Positions 8,228-17,836 of a DNA stretch of 64,000 nucleotides are shown piece after piece. The stretch's first letter is position 1; each line of letters begins with the position of its first letter. Where the stretch lies: contig JAZQUG010000003.1 of NCBI GenBank assembly GCA_045631225.1, positions 1-64,000 of the forward strand. The letters run 5' to 3'. Below the pieces are notes generated by a model. That model searched no databases, was not told the origin of the DNA, and worked only from the letters and a program-made list of their open reading frames with translations. The translations under genes were made by a program, and so were the position numbers. The DNA comes from Fimenecus sp045631225 (lineage in GTDB: Bacteria > Bacillota > Clostridia > Oscillospirales > Acutalibacteraceae).

Positions 8228-9505
8228 ATGAAAAATGACAGATTCATTGTAAAAGAAACCATAGCAGGAATTCTGGTGGTATGCCTTGTAATTGCTGCAA
8301 TATTACCGTTGCCTTTCGGTGGGTATAAAAAGTTGTGGGCAAGACTTACTGAAGAGCCAATTGATTACACTTATGTCCTTGTCCACGGTATGGGTGGCTG
8401 GGGCGAAGACTCAGGATTAAACGACATTGTGCCATATTGGGGCGCAACTTCAGACAGTATTTCAGAATATCTTCGTTCAGAGGATTATCTTGTAAAAGAA
8501 GCAATAGTTGGACCTTTTTCAAGTACATGGGACAGAGCTTGTGAGCTTTATGCACAGCTTATGGGTACAGTTGTTGACTATGGCGAAGCACACAGCAAAG
8601 CCCACGGACACGAAAGATTCGGCAGAGCATATCCGACTCCTCTTGTAGAAAACTGGGGAACTAAAACCGATGGTGGCCAGACAAGAAAAATCAATCTTGT
8701 AGGTCATTCCTTTGGCGGAAATACTATTAATCTTTTCACAAGTATTCTTGAATACGGTAGTGAAGCAGAAATACAGGCAAGTGGTGACGACTGTTCACCA
8801 TTTTTCAAAGGCGGAAAAGGTGAGTATGTCAACAGCGTTACAACTCTTTGTGCACCTCATAACGGCTCAACGCTGTTTTATGTTGTTGACCGTGGAAATC
8901 TTGTTGAAACTGCACTGAATGTGCTTTTTGCAACAGGTGGGATAGGGAATATGTACAACAGTAGCCTTGTTGATTTTCAGCTGGAGCATTTTGGTATTAA
9001 ATCAGGTGCAGATGATACTATTTCACTTGTGAATGGGGAGTTCAGTCAAGGTAAAGACAATGCCTTTTATGATTTGTCACCTGACGGTGCAGAGGAACTT
9101 AACAAGACAATTAAAACAGTTGAAAGTGTCTATTACTTCTCATTTGCATACAATACAACAAAGAAATCGCCATTATCCGATAATCAGATACCGATTTCAT
9201 CAACAATGGTTGTACTTATGCCTCTGGCAACATTGATTGGACGATATACAGATTCTGAAATTGATAATAGTTGGCTTCCTAACGACGGACTTGTGAATGT
9301 TGTGTCGGCACGATGCCCTGCAGATGAAGAATTTATCGAATATAATGAACAGATTGAAGAAGTGGTGCGTGGTCATTGGTATGTTTTTCCGACGGTTGAG
9401 GGTGACCACGGTGTAGTTATCGGTATGAACGGAAAAACAAGAGAAACACAGAATTTCTATTCAGACCATTTCACATTAATTGACAGTTTACCAAGAATAA
9501 GATAA
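8228..9505 (+). CDS. Membrane-anchored or secreted triacylglycerol lipase-like hydrolase
   Basis: 425 residues. A hydrophobic N-terminal segment (about 8-30, ETIAGILVVCLVIAAILPL) serves as signal anchor. The alpha/beta-hydrolase core has oxyanion motif VLVHGMGGWG, nucleophile elbow LVGHSFGGN, and CAPHNGS after it, the signature of bacterial lipases of the staphylococcal/I.5 type. The C-terminal GDHGVVIG supplies the histidine. The mature part would lie outside the membrane. It is 20 bases behind the flavoprotein gene and 3 bases before the HAD gene, so it is in the same transcription unit. Confidence 0.83.
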   Translation: MKNDRFIVKETIAGILVVCLVIAAILPLPFGGYKKLWARLTEEPIDYTYVLVHGMGGWGEDSGLNDIVPYWGATSDSISEYLRSEDYLVKEAIVGPFSSTWDRACELYAQLMGTVVDYGEAHSKAHGHERFGRAYPTPLVENWGTKTDGGQTRKINLVGHSFGGNTINLFTSILEYGSEAEIQASGDDCSPFFKGGKGEYVNSVTTLCAPHNGSTLFYVVDRGNLVETALNVLFATGGIGNMYNSSLVDFQLEHFGIKSGADDTISLVNGEFSQGKDNAFYDLSPDGAEELNKTIKTVESVYYFSFAYNTTKKSPLSDNQIPISSTMVVLMPLATLIGRYTDSEIDNSWLPNDGLVNVVSARCPADEEFIEYNEQIEEVVRGHWYVFPTVEGDHGVVIGMNGKTRETQNFYSDHFTLIDSLPRIR

Positions 9506-9508
9506 TTT

Positions 9509-10471
9509 ATGATTACAGTAAAAAACAATAATTCAAAGAATGTAACAAAAGATTTTGATGAAAGAAAAATTGAATATGCTTTTCACGATATTGACGGAAC
9601 ACATTCTCTGATTCGTGATTGGCCTCCCGTTATGAGCGTTTGTCTTTATGATGTAATTGAAAACGGATTATCTGATGATTTTGACAGTCCCCACAATGCA
9701 AAAAGGTTAATTTCTCTTGCGGGGACACGAGAATTGCCTGAAACGGATGCTTTTTGTGTGGAATCGGCGGGACTTTCAGCACTCACTCAAATGGAATGGG
9801 CAATTCGCAGAAGTGTTCAGGAAGGCAAAATTCAGGTGAATTGTAATGGTGACACCAACGCACTCATTATTGAGAGAATTAATAATGGTGAGGAATATTA
9901 CGACGATTTACCTGAAACAGCTGAAATGAATGAGATGCTCAAAAGTCAGACACCAAGACTTTTCAAGCTTTATGAGAATGTGCTGAATGGTTATTGCAGA
10001 GATAAAAACTTGATGCTCGCAAAAGAAAACCCTGAAAAATTCCGTGTAAAAGGTTCTTATGATTTTTTAAAGTATTTACACGAAAATGGAGTAAAAAACT
10101 ATTTTGTGACAGGTGCAGTTGTTGAAAAAGGCATGGGAATGCACGAGGAAGTGGAAGCACTTGGATATTCTATAGGCAAAGGTCAGTTGATAGAGGAAAT
10201 TATCGGTTCAACATGGACAGAAAAGAAACCTAAAGATGCTGTTATGAAAGATTTGATTAAGGATTTGAGTATATCAGCGGAAAATGTTCTTGTTATCGGT
10301 GATGGCAGAGCAGAAATTCAGGCAGGTGTGGAGCTTGGTGCATTGGTAATAAGCCGATTATCTGAAAATGCCACATATCAGCGTGGTTTACATAAAAAAC
10401 TCGGTACAAATGTAATTGTAGAGGATTTTACAAATACGGATTTTTACGATATGTTTAAGGAGATTGAGTGA
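9509..10471 (+). CDS. HAD-superfamily hydrolase
   Basis: 320 residues. HAD motif I is FHDIDGTHS (nucleophile Asp, general acid Asp), the threonine of motif II lies near YFVTGAVV, the lysine of motif III in WTEKKPKDA, and motif IV in VLVIGDGRAEIQAG. The insert between motifs I and II is long and largely helical, so this is a cap-type C1 phosphatase. Its stop overlaps the start of the SIS isomerase gene. Phosphatase plus isomerase resembles the GmhB-GmhA arrangement for heptose phosphates, but the substrate is inferred only from this pairing. Confidence 0.8.
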   Translation: MITVKNNNSKNVTKDFDERKIEYAFHDIDGTHSLIRDWPPVMSVCLYDVIENGLSDDFDSPHNAKRLISLAGTRELPETDAFCVESAGLSALTQMEWAIRRSVQEGKIQVNCNGDTNALIIERINNGEEYYDDLPETAEMNEMLKSQTPRLFKLYENVLNGYCRDKNLMLAKENPEKFRVKGSYDFLKYLHENGVKNYFVTGAVVEKGMGMHEEVEALGYSIGKGQLIEEIIGSTWTEKKPKDAVMKDLIKDLSISAENVLVIGDGRAEIQAGVELGALVISRLSENATYQRGLHKKLGTNVIVEDFTNTDFYDMFKEIE

Positions 10472-11061
10472 TGGATAATATTTTTGAACGATATCCTCAA
10501 CTTAAATGTTGTGAAAATGATATTGAAAAAGGGTTAAATCTTATTGTTGAGACATACAAAAACAATGGAAAAGTTCTTGTTTGTGGTAATGGTGGCAGTG
10601 CATCCGACTGTGAGCATATTGTCGGTGAACTGATGAAAGGCTTTCTCAATAAAAGGAAAATTGATGATAAAAGACTTTCACAGGACTTAAAAGAAAATCT
10701 TCAGGGTGCTTTACCTGCAATTTCACTTTGCAGTCAGACATCATTAATGACAGCATTCAACAATGACCTTAATCCTGATTATGTTTTTGCACAACAGGTT
10801 TACGGATATGCACAAGAAAATGATTTGCTTATAGCTGTTTCAACATCGGGAAATTCAAAAAATGTGTTGAAGGCAGTTGAGGTTGCAAACTGTGTTGGTG
10901 TAAAAACACTTGCATTAACAGGCGGTAATGGCGGAAAAATCAAGGAGATTGCAACAGTAGCAATTCGTGTTCCGTCAGACGAAACTTATAAAATTCAGGA
11001 ATATCATCTGCCAATTTACCATTACCTTTGCGGAATGGTTGAAAAGGAATTTTTTGAATAA
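10471..11061 (+). CDS. SIS-domain sugar-phosphate isomerase, GmhA-like
   Basis: 196 residues with a single SIS fold: VCGNGGSASDCEHIVGELMKGF (phosphosugar site), AVSTSGNSKNVLKAVEVA and ALTGGNGGKI, the order found in sedoheptulose-7-phosphate isomerase GmhA. I start at the ATG at 10471 (TGATG overlap with the HAD gene, AAGGAG 8 bases upstream); a GTG one codon earlier is less likely. A C-terminal EEYHLPIYHYLC-like segment (EYHLPIYHYL) is conserved in the group and carries a catalytic histidine. A strong terminator follows at 11067. Confidence 0.82.
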   Translation: MDNIFERYPQLKCCENDIEKGLNLIVETYKNNGKVLVCGNGGSASDCEHIVGELMKGFLNKRKIDDKRLSQDLKENLQGALPAISLCSQTSLMTAFNNDLNPDYVFAQQVYGYAQENDLLIAVSTSGNSKNVLKAVEVANCVGVKTLALTGGNGGKIKEIATVAIRVPSDETYKIQEYHLPIYHYLCGMVEKEFFE

Positions 11062-11066
11062 GATGA

Positions 11067-11106
11067 AAAAACTCCACTTGAAAGACCAAGTGGAGTAATT
11101 TTTTTG
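11067..11106. terminator. Bidirectional rho-independent terminator
   Basis: Perfect stem ACTCCACTTG / CAAGTGGAGT with a 6-base loop. A-tract on the left and T-tract on the right, so it can end both the plus-strand operon (stop 11061) and the convergent minus-strand gene (stop 11108). Confidence 0.9.
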
Positions 11107-11107
11107 T

Positions 11108-12694
11108 TTATTTCTCAATGAATCTTCCGTAATGCTTAGGCTCCATAATTTTTGGGCCAAAGGACATTACTTTATTGAATAATTTAAGAATTGTCTTGTT
11201 TGGAATAACTTGTTCAAAAAATCCTCCAAGGCTGTTGATAATTTCACCACCTGATGGTGAGCTTGAAGGAATCATAACAACCTTATCTTTAGGACGGAAT
11301 TCAAAGATAAGATTTCGCTTTGCAACCGTCTGTAAAGGACGGATAGTTACAAGCATACTCTCATTATCAAGCCACATAGCATTTGCACAAACCGTAAAAT
11401 CAATTTTACCTAAAGTGATTTTTGAGTAACGGTATCGACCATCAAGACCTAAAATAATAGTATTTGTTTCAAGTCCCTCTGACCATTTCATTCTACATTC
11501 TTTTTCCTCAAAGTCAAACTTGACCATATCGATGTTTCCGGGCTTGTCCGTAAGCATGTATGTAACAGCCATTGGTAAAACGCTTAATTGAAAACCTGTA
11601 AGATTGAGAAGAAGCTTCTTGCGGAATTTGATATATCTGTTATTTATTATACTTTCAGTTGATGGACGGTCACTTGGAAATAAAGGTTCGACCTCTGTGT
11701 TTTGAATTTGTTCTTCCTCTTCGTCAACTTCTTCAAAGGCTCTTGGGAAATATTTGAAAAGATATTCGAGGCAACCTGTTTCATCTGTAACGGATGATGT
11801 AAGAATTACAGCAGCATCATGTTCAGGGATACCGATTCCAAACTGTGAGAACATACCATCAGCACGGAAGGATGTTTCATCAATACTGTTTTTCCAGAAG
11901 CAATAGCCATATCCGAATGAGGCATCAGTTCCCGGACGATTATAGTTATTGTCAATCTGCTTTTTAGTTGCCATTTCAGTCCAGAATTCAGGAATAACCT
12001 GAACACCGTTATACATACCTTTCTGTAAATAGCAGAGAGTAAGCTTTGCGATATCTTCAGTTCTGAGATAAAGTCCCCAACCACCTGCTTCAACACCATT
12101 TCGGTCTGTTTCCCAGAATGGGTACTCAATCCCGAGAGGCTCGAAAAGACGGGGCTTAAGATAGTCTCGCATACACATACCTGTAACTCGTTTGATTACG
12201 GCAGAAAGCATAAATATGTTTTCGTTTATGTAAAGAAATTTTTCACCGGGCTCAAAAACCCAAGGTGAATTCATATAATCTTCAATCCAGTCAACCTTGC
12301 TTTTATCTGTAAGAAAACTTGGCTGTTTGCCTGATGACATTCTCAAAAGATTATGAATTGTCAGCTTTTCAAAACGTTCATCAGCCTTTTTTGGTGGGTA
12401 ATCAGGGAAAATATCCACAAGCTTTGTATCAAGAGAAAGAAGTCCTTCATTAATTGCAAAACCTATTGCTGTACTTGTGAAAGATTTACTGATAGAATAA
12501 ACCACTTGTGGTGTATCCTTGTTATATGGCTCGTTATACCATTCAACTGCCACCTTGCCATGACGGACAACCATAAGGCTGTGAAATTCATAGCCTTTTT
12601 CGACAGCATCATTTAAAAACTGTTTAACAACATTTAAGGATACTCCAACATCCTTTGCTGACTCTGCTCGTGGAATAAAATTACCAACTGACAT
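11108..12694 (-). CDS. Serine hydrolase of the beta-lactamase/D,D-peptidase family (class C fold)
   Basis: 528 residues. The catalytic SxxK lies in VVYSISKSFTS (Ser67, Lys70) and the YxN in FLYINENIF; the domain runs to about residue 320. The C-terminal ~200 residues form a separate beta-rich domain of the type seen in EstB- and Pab87-like members. No signal peptide is visible, so a cytoplasmic esterase or D-amino-acid peptidase role is more likely than antibiotic resistance. It begins 12 bases after the stop of the GtrA-like gene on the same strand and could be co-transcribed with it. Confidence 0.82.
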   Translation of the reverse strand: MSVGNFIPRAESAKDVGVSLNVVKQFLNDAVEKGYEFHSLMVVRHGKVAVEWYNEPYNKDTPQVVYSISKSFTSTAIGFAINEGLLSLDTKLVDIFPDYPPKKADERFEKLTIHNLLRMSSGKQPSFLTDKSKVDWIEDYMNSPWVFEPGEKFLYINENIFMLSAVIKRVTGMCMRDYLKPRLFEPLGIEYPFWETDRNGVEAGGWGLYLRTEDIAKLTLCYLQKGMYNGVQVIPEFWTEMATKKQIDNNYNRPGTDASFGYGYCFWKNSIDETSFRADGMFSQFGIGIPEHDAAVILTSSVTDETGCLEYLFKYFPRAFEEVDEEEEQIQNTEVEPLFPSDRPSTESIINNRYIKFRKKLLLNLTGFQLSVLPMAVTYMLTDKPGNIDMVKFDFEEKECRMKWSEGLETNTIILGLDGRYRYSKITLGKIDFTVCANAMWLDNESMLVTIRPLQTVAKRNLIFEFRPKDKVVMIPSSSPSGGEIINSLGGFFEQVIPNKTILKLFNKVMSFGPKIMEPKHYGRFIEK

Positions 12695-12706
12695 TTTAAA
12701 GCCCCC

Positions 12707-13135
12707 TTATTTATTTCCCTTTTTCTTAAAAACAAAAACCTTGCTTATCACATAATTCCCAACTGTGACTAACACCATAGCAATAATTTTTGATATATTG
12801 TAATTTACCTGTAAAAGAGTAGAAAGAACAAACATTGTTCCCATATCAAGAAGAAGAGTTAACAATCTTGATGAAATAAAGGCAAAAAATTCCTTTAAGA
12901 TATTTTTCTCTTTGCTTTCAAAAACGAAAATTCTGTTTGCAAAATAAGAAAAAATAACTGCGCCTGTCCACGAAATAACATTTGCAATCTGTAATTCTAA
13001 AGCATCATTGCCATCAAGGAAGGTCCATGTGCTACCATAGAAGATAACCATACTGACTAATGTGGTAAGTCCGCCGACAATTACATAATTAATAAATTCT
13101 TTGTATTTTTTATAAAGTTCAATAATCTTATTCAT
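12707..13135 (-). CDS. GtrA-family membrane protein
   Basis: 142 residues with four membrane segments and the family opening LYKKYKEFINYVIVGGLTTLVSMVIF. GtrA-like proteins are believed to flip lipid-linked sugars or to assist a polyprenyl-phosphate glycosyltransferase. I start at the ATG at 13135, which overlaps the glycosyltransferase gene by 8 bases; an upstream in-frame start at 13246 would sit deep in that gene. The pair is translationally coupled, a standard arrangement. Confidence 0.88.
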   Translation of the reverse strand: MNKIIELYKKYKEFINYVIVGGLTTLVSMVIFYGSTWTFLDGNDALELQIANVISWTGAVIFSYFANRIFVFESKEKNILKEFFAFISSRLLTLLLDMGTMFVLSTLLQVNYNISKIIAMVLVTVGNYVISKVFVFKKKGNK

Positions 13136-14102
13136 TGTAAGAATCCTCGTCCAATGATTTTGATTTTGCCTGTAAAACCTCTTTTTCAATATAAACAGGT
13201 CTGTTTTTGCCTTGGATATATGTTCTTGCAAGGTATTCACCAACAACGCCTAAAAGTAAAAGCTGTAATCCGCCAAGGAAAAGAATAAGAACAACGATTG
13301 TTGCATATCCGGGTACATCAACACCAAAGAAAAGCTTCTGGATAATAACTATGAACATATAAAGAATTGATGCAACGAACGTGAAAACGCCCACACCTGT
13401 TGCAATTTTCAAAGGCAATGTTGTAAATGCAATTATACCTTCCATAGCATATTTCAATGACTTGAAAAGTGAGAATTTTGTTGTTCCTGAAAGTCTTTCT
13501 TCAGCAACATATGGCATATAATATGTGTTAAAGCCTATCCAAGAGAAGATACCCTTTGAAAAGCGATAATATTCAGGTAATGATAAAATTGCTTCGGCAA
13601 CTCGTTTTCTAAAGGTTCTAAAGTCACTTGCACCCTGAAAAAAATCTGTATCACTTGCAACATTGATACATTTGTAAAAACCTTTTTTCATAAATGACAT
13701 AAATTTGCCTTCGATTCTTTCTTCCTGGAAAGCAGCAACCATATCGCAATCTTCATTTTCTAAAAGATGTTCAACCATTTTCACAACAATTCCAGGTCGT
13801 TGTTGTAAATCTGCATCAATAATTGTGACAAAATCACCGTTTGCATGACGAAGTCCTGCAAGCATAGCAGCTTCTTTTCCGAAGTTCCGTGAAAATTCCA
13901 CAACAGAAACAACAGAAGAGTATGATTTATATAATTCTTTAAGGTTTTTTGATGTGTTGTCATTACTGCCATCATTTATAAAAATCATTTCAAATGATGT
14001 AATTGCTTTTGGCATCTCCTGAAAAGCATTAATGGTTTCTTTGAAAAATGGCATTATATTGTCCTGCTCGTTATAGCAAGGGATAATTAAAGAAAGTTTC
14101 AT
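13128..14102 (-). CDS. Family 2 glycosyltransferase, polyprenyl-phosphate glycosyltransferase type (GtrB/DPM1-like)
   Basis: 324 residues. The GT-A domain opens SLIIPCYNEQDNI and contains IDADLQQRPGIV, the DxD-type site of bactoprenol glucosyl/mannosyl transferases. Two C-terminal membrane helices (about residues 230-300) are typical of GtrB. The enzyme loads a sugar on undecaprenyl phosphate at the inner face of the membrane; the neighbouring GtrA-like protein is the likely partner. The sugar is not predictable. It starts 10 bases after the D,D-carboxypeptidase gene. Confidence 0.88.
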   Translation of the reverse strand: MKLSLIIPCYNEQDNIMPFFKETINAFQEMPKAITSFEMIFINDGSNDNTSKNLKELYKSYSSVVSVVEFSRNFGKEAAMLAGLRHANGDFVTIIDADLQQRPGIVVKMVEHLLENEDCDMVAAFQEERIEGKFMSFMKKGFYKCINVASDTDFFQGASDFRTFRKRVAEAILSLPEYYRFSKGIFSWIGFNTYYMPYVAEERLSGTTKFSLFKSLKYAMEGIIAFTTLPLKIATGVGVFTFVASILYMFIVIIQKLFFGVDVPGYATIVVLILFLGGLQLLLLGVVGEYLARTYIQGKNRPVYIEKEVLQAKSKSLDEDSYNE

Positions 14103-14111
14103 AATTAAAAA

Positions 14112-15449
14112 TCATCCTTTTATCATTCTGATTTTATTTCGCTTTGCTTTGATTCTGTTTTTACGGATTATAAGAAGAATATAAATTATAATCAGAACTG
14201 CAGCAATTGCAAACAGGATTTTAAAAATCGTAGTTGAGAAAATATTTTTTATAGTGCCAAGTATAAGCAGGAAAATATTAAGGTCAACATCTTCTGCTGC
14301 TACTAAATCAACGGTTGCAACGATATCTTCACCATAGAGGATTTCGGCTTTACCAATCACATCACCTTTTTTTATCGGTGCTTTTACAACGGTAGGAGTC
14401 ACATCCGCAACAGGACGGATTATAAGACTTCCTGACTCTGTACCGAGAGGGACGAGTGCAGATAACTCCTCTGCAGGTAAAAGACGCAAATGGTCAACCT
14501 TGCTGTTGTATTTTACATCAACAACCGTAACTACATCAGTTGTGTTTGTGATTTTTGTAAGCTCAATGTTTTCAAATGCCCAGTTATAAATTTTCTTGCT
14601 TTCAGTAAAGGCAACATTTTCTTCAACATTGTCATTGTCAATATCATACTGAGGAGCGCCCATAACAATCAGCATATAGTTATATCCGTCTTGTGAAGCA
14701 GTTGTGATAACACAACGACCTGCTTTTTCTGTTGTACCTGTTTTAACACCTGATACTGATTTGTGGTAATAGTCAGGAATACCGGGATTCATCATCTTGT
14801 TTGTGTTATGAAGGTATCTTGTATACGGATACTTTTCAGTAGGGGCTATATCGTATCGTGATGTGCTTGTAATTTCCTTGAATGTAGGGTTCTGCAAAGC
14901 ATATTTAGTGATTTTGTAAAGGTCGTTTGCAGTTGTGTAACCGTTAGGGTCTGTATCAAGACCGTGTGCATTTACGAATTTTGTATCCTTGCAGCCTAAT
15001 TTTGCAACAAAATCGTTCATCATAACAACAAAGTTGTCAATACTGCCACCAACATAATCCGCAAGGATATTTGCAGCATCAGCAGCTGATGGGAGCATAA
15101 GGCAATAAAGCAAATTCTTGATTGAAAGTGTTTCGCCTGTAACGATACCTGCAGTTGCTGCATTCATAGCATAAAGCCCGTTAAGACATTCTCGTTTACA
15201 AGTAACCTGAACTGATAAATCAGGGCAGTTTTCAAGAACAAGCATACAGGTAACAATTTTTGTAAGAGATGCAGGAGCAGAACGCTTGTCCGCATTTTTG
15301 TCAAAAATAACGGTTTCACTATCAGTATTGATGAGTAAAACAATGTCTGATTCAGTTTCTAATAAAGAATTAAATGAAGCGGATGCTCCTACAGGGAAAG
15401 TGGATATTAAAATTATAACAATGAGGAAAATTGAGAAAATTTTCTTCAC
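14112..15449 (-). CDS. D-alanyl-D-alanine carboxypeptidase (peptidase S11, DacA/DacF type)
   Basis: 445 residues from a GTG start at 15449, chosen because AGGTGA lies 6 bases upstream and the signal peptide (KKIFSIFLIVIILISTFPVG) follows at once; the open frame extends further upstream into promoter-like sequence. Active-site motifs are SLTK (SAPASLTKIV), SAADAAN (SxN) and KTGTTEKAG. A beta-rich domain follows, then a C-terminal membrane helix near FKILFAIAAVLIIIYILLII and a basic tail. The enzyme trims D-Ala from peptidoglycan stem peptides on the outer face of the membrane. It heads a minus-strand run with the GT2 and GtrA genes. Confidence 0.9.
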   Translation of the reverse strand: MKKIFSIFLIVIILISTFPVGASASFNSLLETESDIVLLINTDSETVIFDKNADKRSAPASLTKIVTCMLVLENCPDLSVQVTCKRECLNGLYAMNAATAGIVTGETLSIKNLLYCLMLPSAADAANILADYVGGSIDNFVVMMNDFVAKLGCKDTKFVNAHGLDTDPNGYTTANDLYKITKYALQNPTFKEITSTSRYDIAPTEKYPYTRYLHNTNKMMNPGIPDYYHKSVSGVKTGTTEKAGRCVITTASQDGYNYMLIVMGAPQYDIDNDNVEENVAFTESKKIYNWAFENIELTKITNTTDVVTVVDVKYNSKVDHLRLLPAEELSALVPLGTESGSLIIRPVADVTPTVVKAPIKKGDVIGKAEILYGEDIVATVDLVAAEDVDLNIFLLILGTIKNIFSTTIFKILFAIAAVLIIIYILLIIRKNRIKAKRNKIRMIKG

Positions 15450-15557
15450 AAAATCACCTACTTGAAAAAAACTTATAATTGTATATAATAAAGTATAACA
15501 CAATTAACAACAATATCCAATAAGCAAAAAGTAAATTTTTTAAAAGGAACGACTAAA

Positions 15558-16247
15558 ATGATATATATTACAGGAGATATTCACGGTGACAGAAAAAGAT
15601 TGTCGTGGTTAAAGCTCAGAAATTTAAAAGAAGGCGACACACTTATTATTTGCGGTGATTTCGGATTTTTGTGGGATAACAGTACAGCAGAACAGAATTA
15701 TCTTATGTCCTTAGGAAAAAGAAAGTATAACATCTGCTTTATTGATGGTACTCATGAGAATTTTGATTTGATTAACAATTATGAAATAAGTCAGTGGAAT
15801 GGCGGAAAGGTTCATAAAATTCACGGGAACCTTTATCATTTGATGCGTGGTCAAGTTTATGAAATAGAGGGAAGAAAAGTTTTCGCCATGGGTGGAGGAG
15901 AAAGCTCGGATATCGATATTCGTCGTGATGTAAATGCGTGGTCAAAGGACGAGCATCCAACACAGGAGGAATTGCTTGAGGGTGCTGAAAATTTAGAGTT
16001 TGCAGGATATGATATTGATATTATTGTGACTCACGAACCACCGCTTAAGGTTAAGAATTTCTTAAATCTTAATGACTCGTCAGAATTTCGTGTAAGTGCT
16101 TTGAATGCCTATTTTGAAGAGCTTTCACAAAACTGTAATTTCCGAAAATGGTATTTTGGTTCACTGCATCTTGATAAATACATTTCAGTTACACATCGTG
16201 CTATATTCAAAGATGTGGTAAATGCCATAACAGGTGAAAAACTGTAA
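15558..16247 (+). CDS. Metallophosphoesterase (calcineurin-like)
   Basis: 229 residues opening MIYITGDIHGD, the DxH metal motif, then ICGDFGFLWD, DGTHENFD (in place of GNHE), VTHEPPLK and a final histidine in GSLHLD. No signal peptide. Relatives are often encoded near mobile or small-molecule genes and include nucleotide phosphodiesterases, but the substrate is unknown. It is transcribed away from the carboxypeptidase gene. AAGGAACGAC lies before the ATG. Confidence 0.82.
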   Translation: MIYITGDIHGDRKRLSWLKLRNLKEGDTLIICGDFGFLWDNSTAEQNYLMSLGKRKYNICFIDGTHENFDLINNYEISQWNGGKVHKIHGNLYHLMRGQVYEIEGRKVFAMGGGESSDIDIRRDVNAWSKDEHPTQEELLEGAENLEFAGYDIDIIVTHEPPLKVKNFLNLNDSSEFRVSALNAYFEELSQNCNFRKWYFGSLHLDKYISVTHRAIFKDVVNAITGEKL

Positions 16248-16254
16248 AAGAAAG

Positions 16255-16288
16255 GGCTGTAAAGAGAGAATTTTTACAGCCTGTTTTT
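16255..16288 (+). terminator. Rho-independent terminator of the phosphoesterase gene
   Basis: GGCTGTAAA / TTTACAGCC stem followed by TGTTTTT, 8 bases after the stop codon. Confidence 0.85.
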
Positions 16289-16299
16289 CAGGGAAGAGA

Positions 16300-16440
16300 A
16301 AAAAAGATGAAGAACGGACAAGTTGAGCAAAATCAAGGCTTCAGACTTGATTTTATTTGCCCGAAGGCGTACAAAGGTACGTCGAGAGGCGAAGTTTGTT
16401 CGTAGTATAAAACGTAAAAGTTTTGGTAATTAATTGCTTG
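16300..16440. repeat. Hairpin-rich intergenic segment
   Basis: No gene. Three consecutive small inverted repeats: AAAATCAAG/CTTGATTTT, CGTAC/GTACG and AAAAC/GTTTT. They lack the ATGAATTG spacers of the arrays at 1.7-5.1 kb, so I regard them as a different dispersed element. Confidence 0.5.
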
Positions 16441-16454
16441 CAAATAAAGTTTAA

Positions 16455-16498
16455 GGGATTCATACAGGTTTTTAGTCCTGATGAATCCCTTTATTTAT
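16455..16498. terminator. Terminator-like hairpin at the 3' end of the nucleotidyltransferase gene
   Basis: GGGATTCAT / ATGAATCCC stem with inner CAGG/CCTG pairing. T-rich on the plus side, weaker on the minus side, yet it lies just past the minus-strand stop at 16529. Confidence 0.7.
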
Positions 16499-16528
16499 AT
16501 TGTTTTATACGGTCTTCGCTTTTTTACT

Positions 16529-17704
16529 TTATTTCTTTTTAAGGTCAAATTTTAAGCCAACCATCTTAAGCTCTTTGTTATAATTATCAATAATTTCGTC
16601 GTCAATGTACTCAAGCTTGCTTGTTTCGTAAGCTATAGTTTTTCGTTTATTAAATATTGCGTTAATCCATCTTATAATCCACATAACAGGTAAAAGAAAC
16701 GGAAGTTTTTCTAATATAGGAAACTTTTTCTTCATATCATTAAGTGGTAAGAAGATAAGGCGTAAGACAGTATTGACTTTAGCAGAAGAAGCTGAGTCAG
16801 TTCTGGCAGTTGCTCGTGCAGCGTTGGCAATGTCGTGGAATTCTCTTAAGCCGAAATTTCCGCTTTCAATGATTCTCTGTGTAATATAATCTGTCAAATC
16901 AGTGCTTTCTTTACCATTGAACCATACATCAAGGGTGTCAATGATATTGTTATGAAATTCAAGCAATCCTAATTTGTCAAGTTCTTTATTGATATAAGTT
17001 TTGTTTAAAAGAGAGTGTTTTAAGGCGAAATACCAGACATCAATAAGGTGTCTTAACCCTATTCCACCATCACGATAGTGTTTTGTAAGATGTGTGAATA
17101 TGTATATATATTCATCTTCTTTTGACATTGAGAAGGAATGGTTGCTCTTATAAACAGCTTTTTCCCAAGGATTTATGTAATATGAGTAATAATCGTCATT
17201 ATATGACGGAATAAGACGTTTGTGAAGCTCAACAATAAGACCTGTTTTGTGTCTCCAGACAAGTTCGTGGTCTGATTCAATTTTTTCATCGAATCCCAGT
17301 TCAAGAAATATGGGTTTTATGGTTTTGTACTGAGCCTCTTTTATTAAAATATCAATATCACCCATTAATCTGAATTCGGATGAAGGATAATATTTTTTTA
17401 TTGAAGAGCCTTTAAGCAACATGTAATCAATGTTGTTTTCGTTAAATGATGACTCTATCTTTTTAAGAAAATATAACTGATTTTGGTCACGCTTGATTAA
17501 CTCAAAGGTGTGTTTTCTGTATTTCTCAATTCCTTCTAAATTGACTTTTGCTTTGTATAAGCCATCAAGAACAAGAGGAAAAATCTGGTGACGTGAACTC
17601 AAAATCAGAATCTGTTCATAGTCAAGGTCGTCGTCGATAGGCACAACTTCACCTGTAAGTGACATTTTTACAAGAGACAGTAGATTTCTATGTAATTTTT
17701 CCAT
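16529..17704 (-). CDS. Uncharacterised nucleotidyltransferase (NTP_transf_5-like)
   Basis: 391 residues. The polymerase-beta-type motif is LLKGSSIKKYYPSSEFRLMG-DIDILI: the G[S] helix followed by DxD for metal binding. C-terminal half is helical. Proteins of this family are common beside polysaccharide or peptide genes in Firmicutes and their substrate is not known. The start has AGGAGGTG-like sequence in the complement of 17705-17716. It faces the secreted esterase gene, with which it shares orientation but not a transcript, since a terminator stands between. Confidence 0.82.
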   Translation of the reverse strand: MEKLHRNLLSLVKMSLTGEVVPIDDDLDYEQILILSSRHQIFPLVLDGLYKAKVNLEGIEKYRKHTFELIKRDQNQLYFLKKIESSFNENNIDYMLLKGSSIKKYYPSSEFRLMGDIDILIKEAQYKTIKPIFLELGFDEKIESDHELVWRHKTGLIVELHKRLIPSYNDDYYSYYINPWEKAVYKSNHSFSMSKEDEYIYIFTHLTKHYRDGGIGLRHLIDVWYFALKHSLLNKTYINKELDKLGLLEFHNNIIDTLDVWFNGKESTDLTDYITQRIIESGNFGLREFHDIANAARATARTDSASSAKVNTVLRLIFLPLNDMKKKFPILEKLPFLLPVMWIIRWINAIFNKRKTIAYETSKLEYIDDEIIDNYNKELKMVGLKFDLKKK

Positions 17705-17794
17705 TCAGAACACCTCCTTATGTGCAAACAAAACCACTATAATTATATAATCCTTAAGAAAAATAGTCAAGTGAATAATTGTTTACATAAATAA

Positions 17795-17820
17795 AGAGTT
17801 CACTCAAAAGAATGAACTCT
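17795..17820 (-). terminator. Rho-independent terminator of the secreted esterase gene
   Basis: AGAGTTCA / TGAACTCT stem followed on the minus strand by TTTATTTATG, 17 bases past the stop at 17837. Confidence 0.85.
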
Positions 17821-17836
17821 CATAAAAATTGTTTAA

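Noticed and set aside
11108..12694. Beta-lactamase (resistance)
   Set aside because: No signal peptide and a long C-terminal domain; fits an esterase or D-aminopeptidase better.
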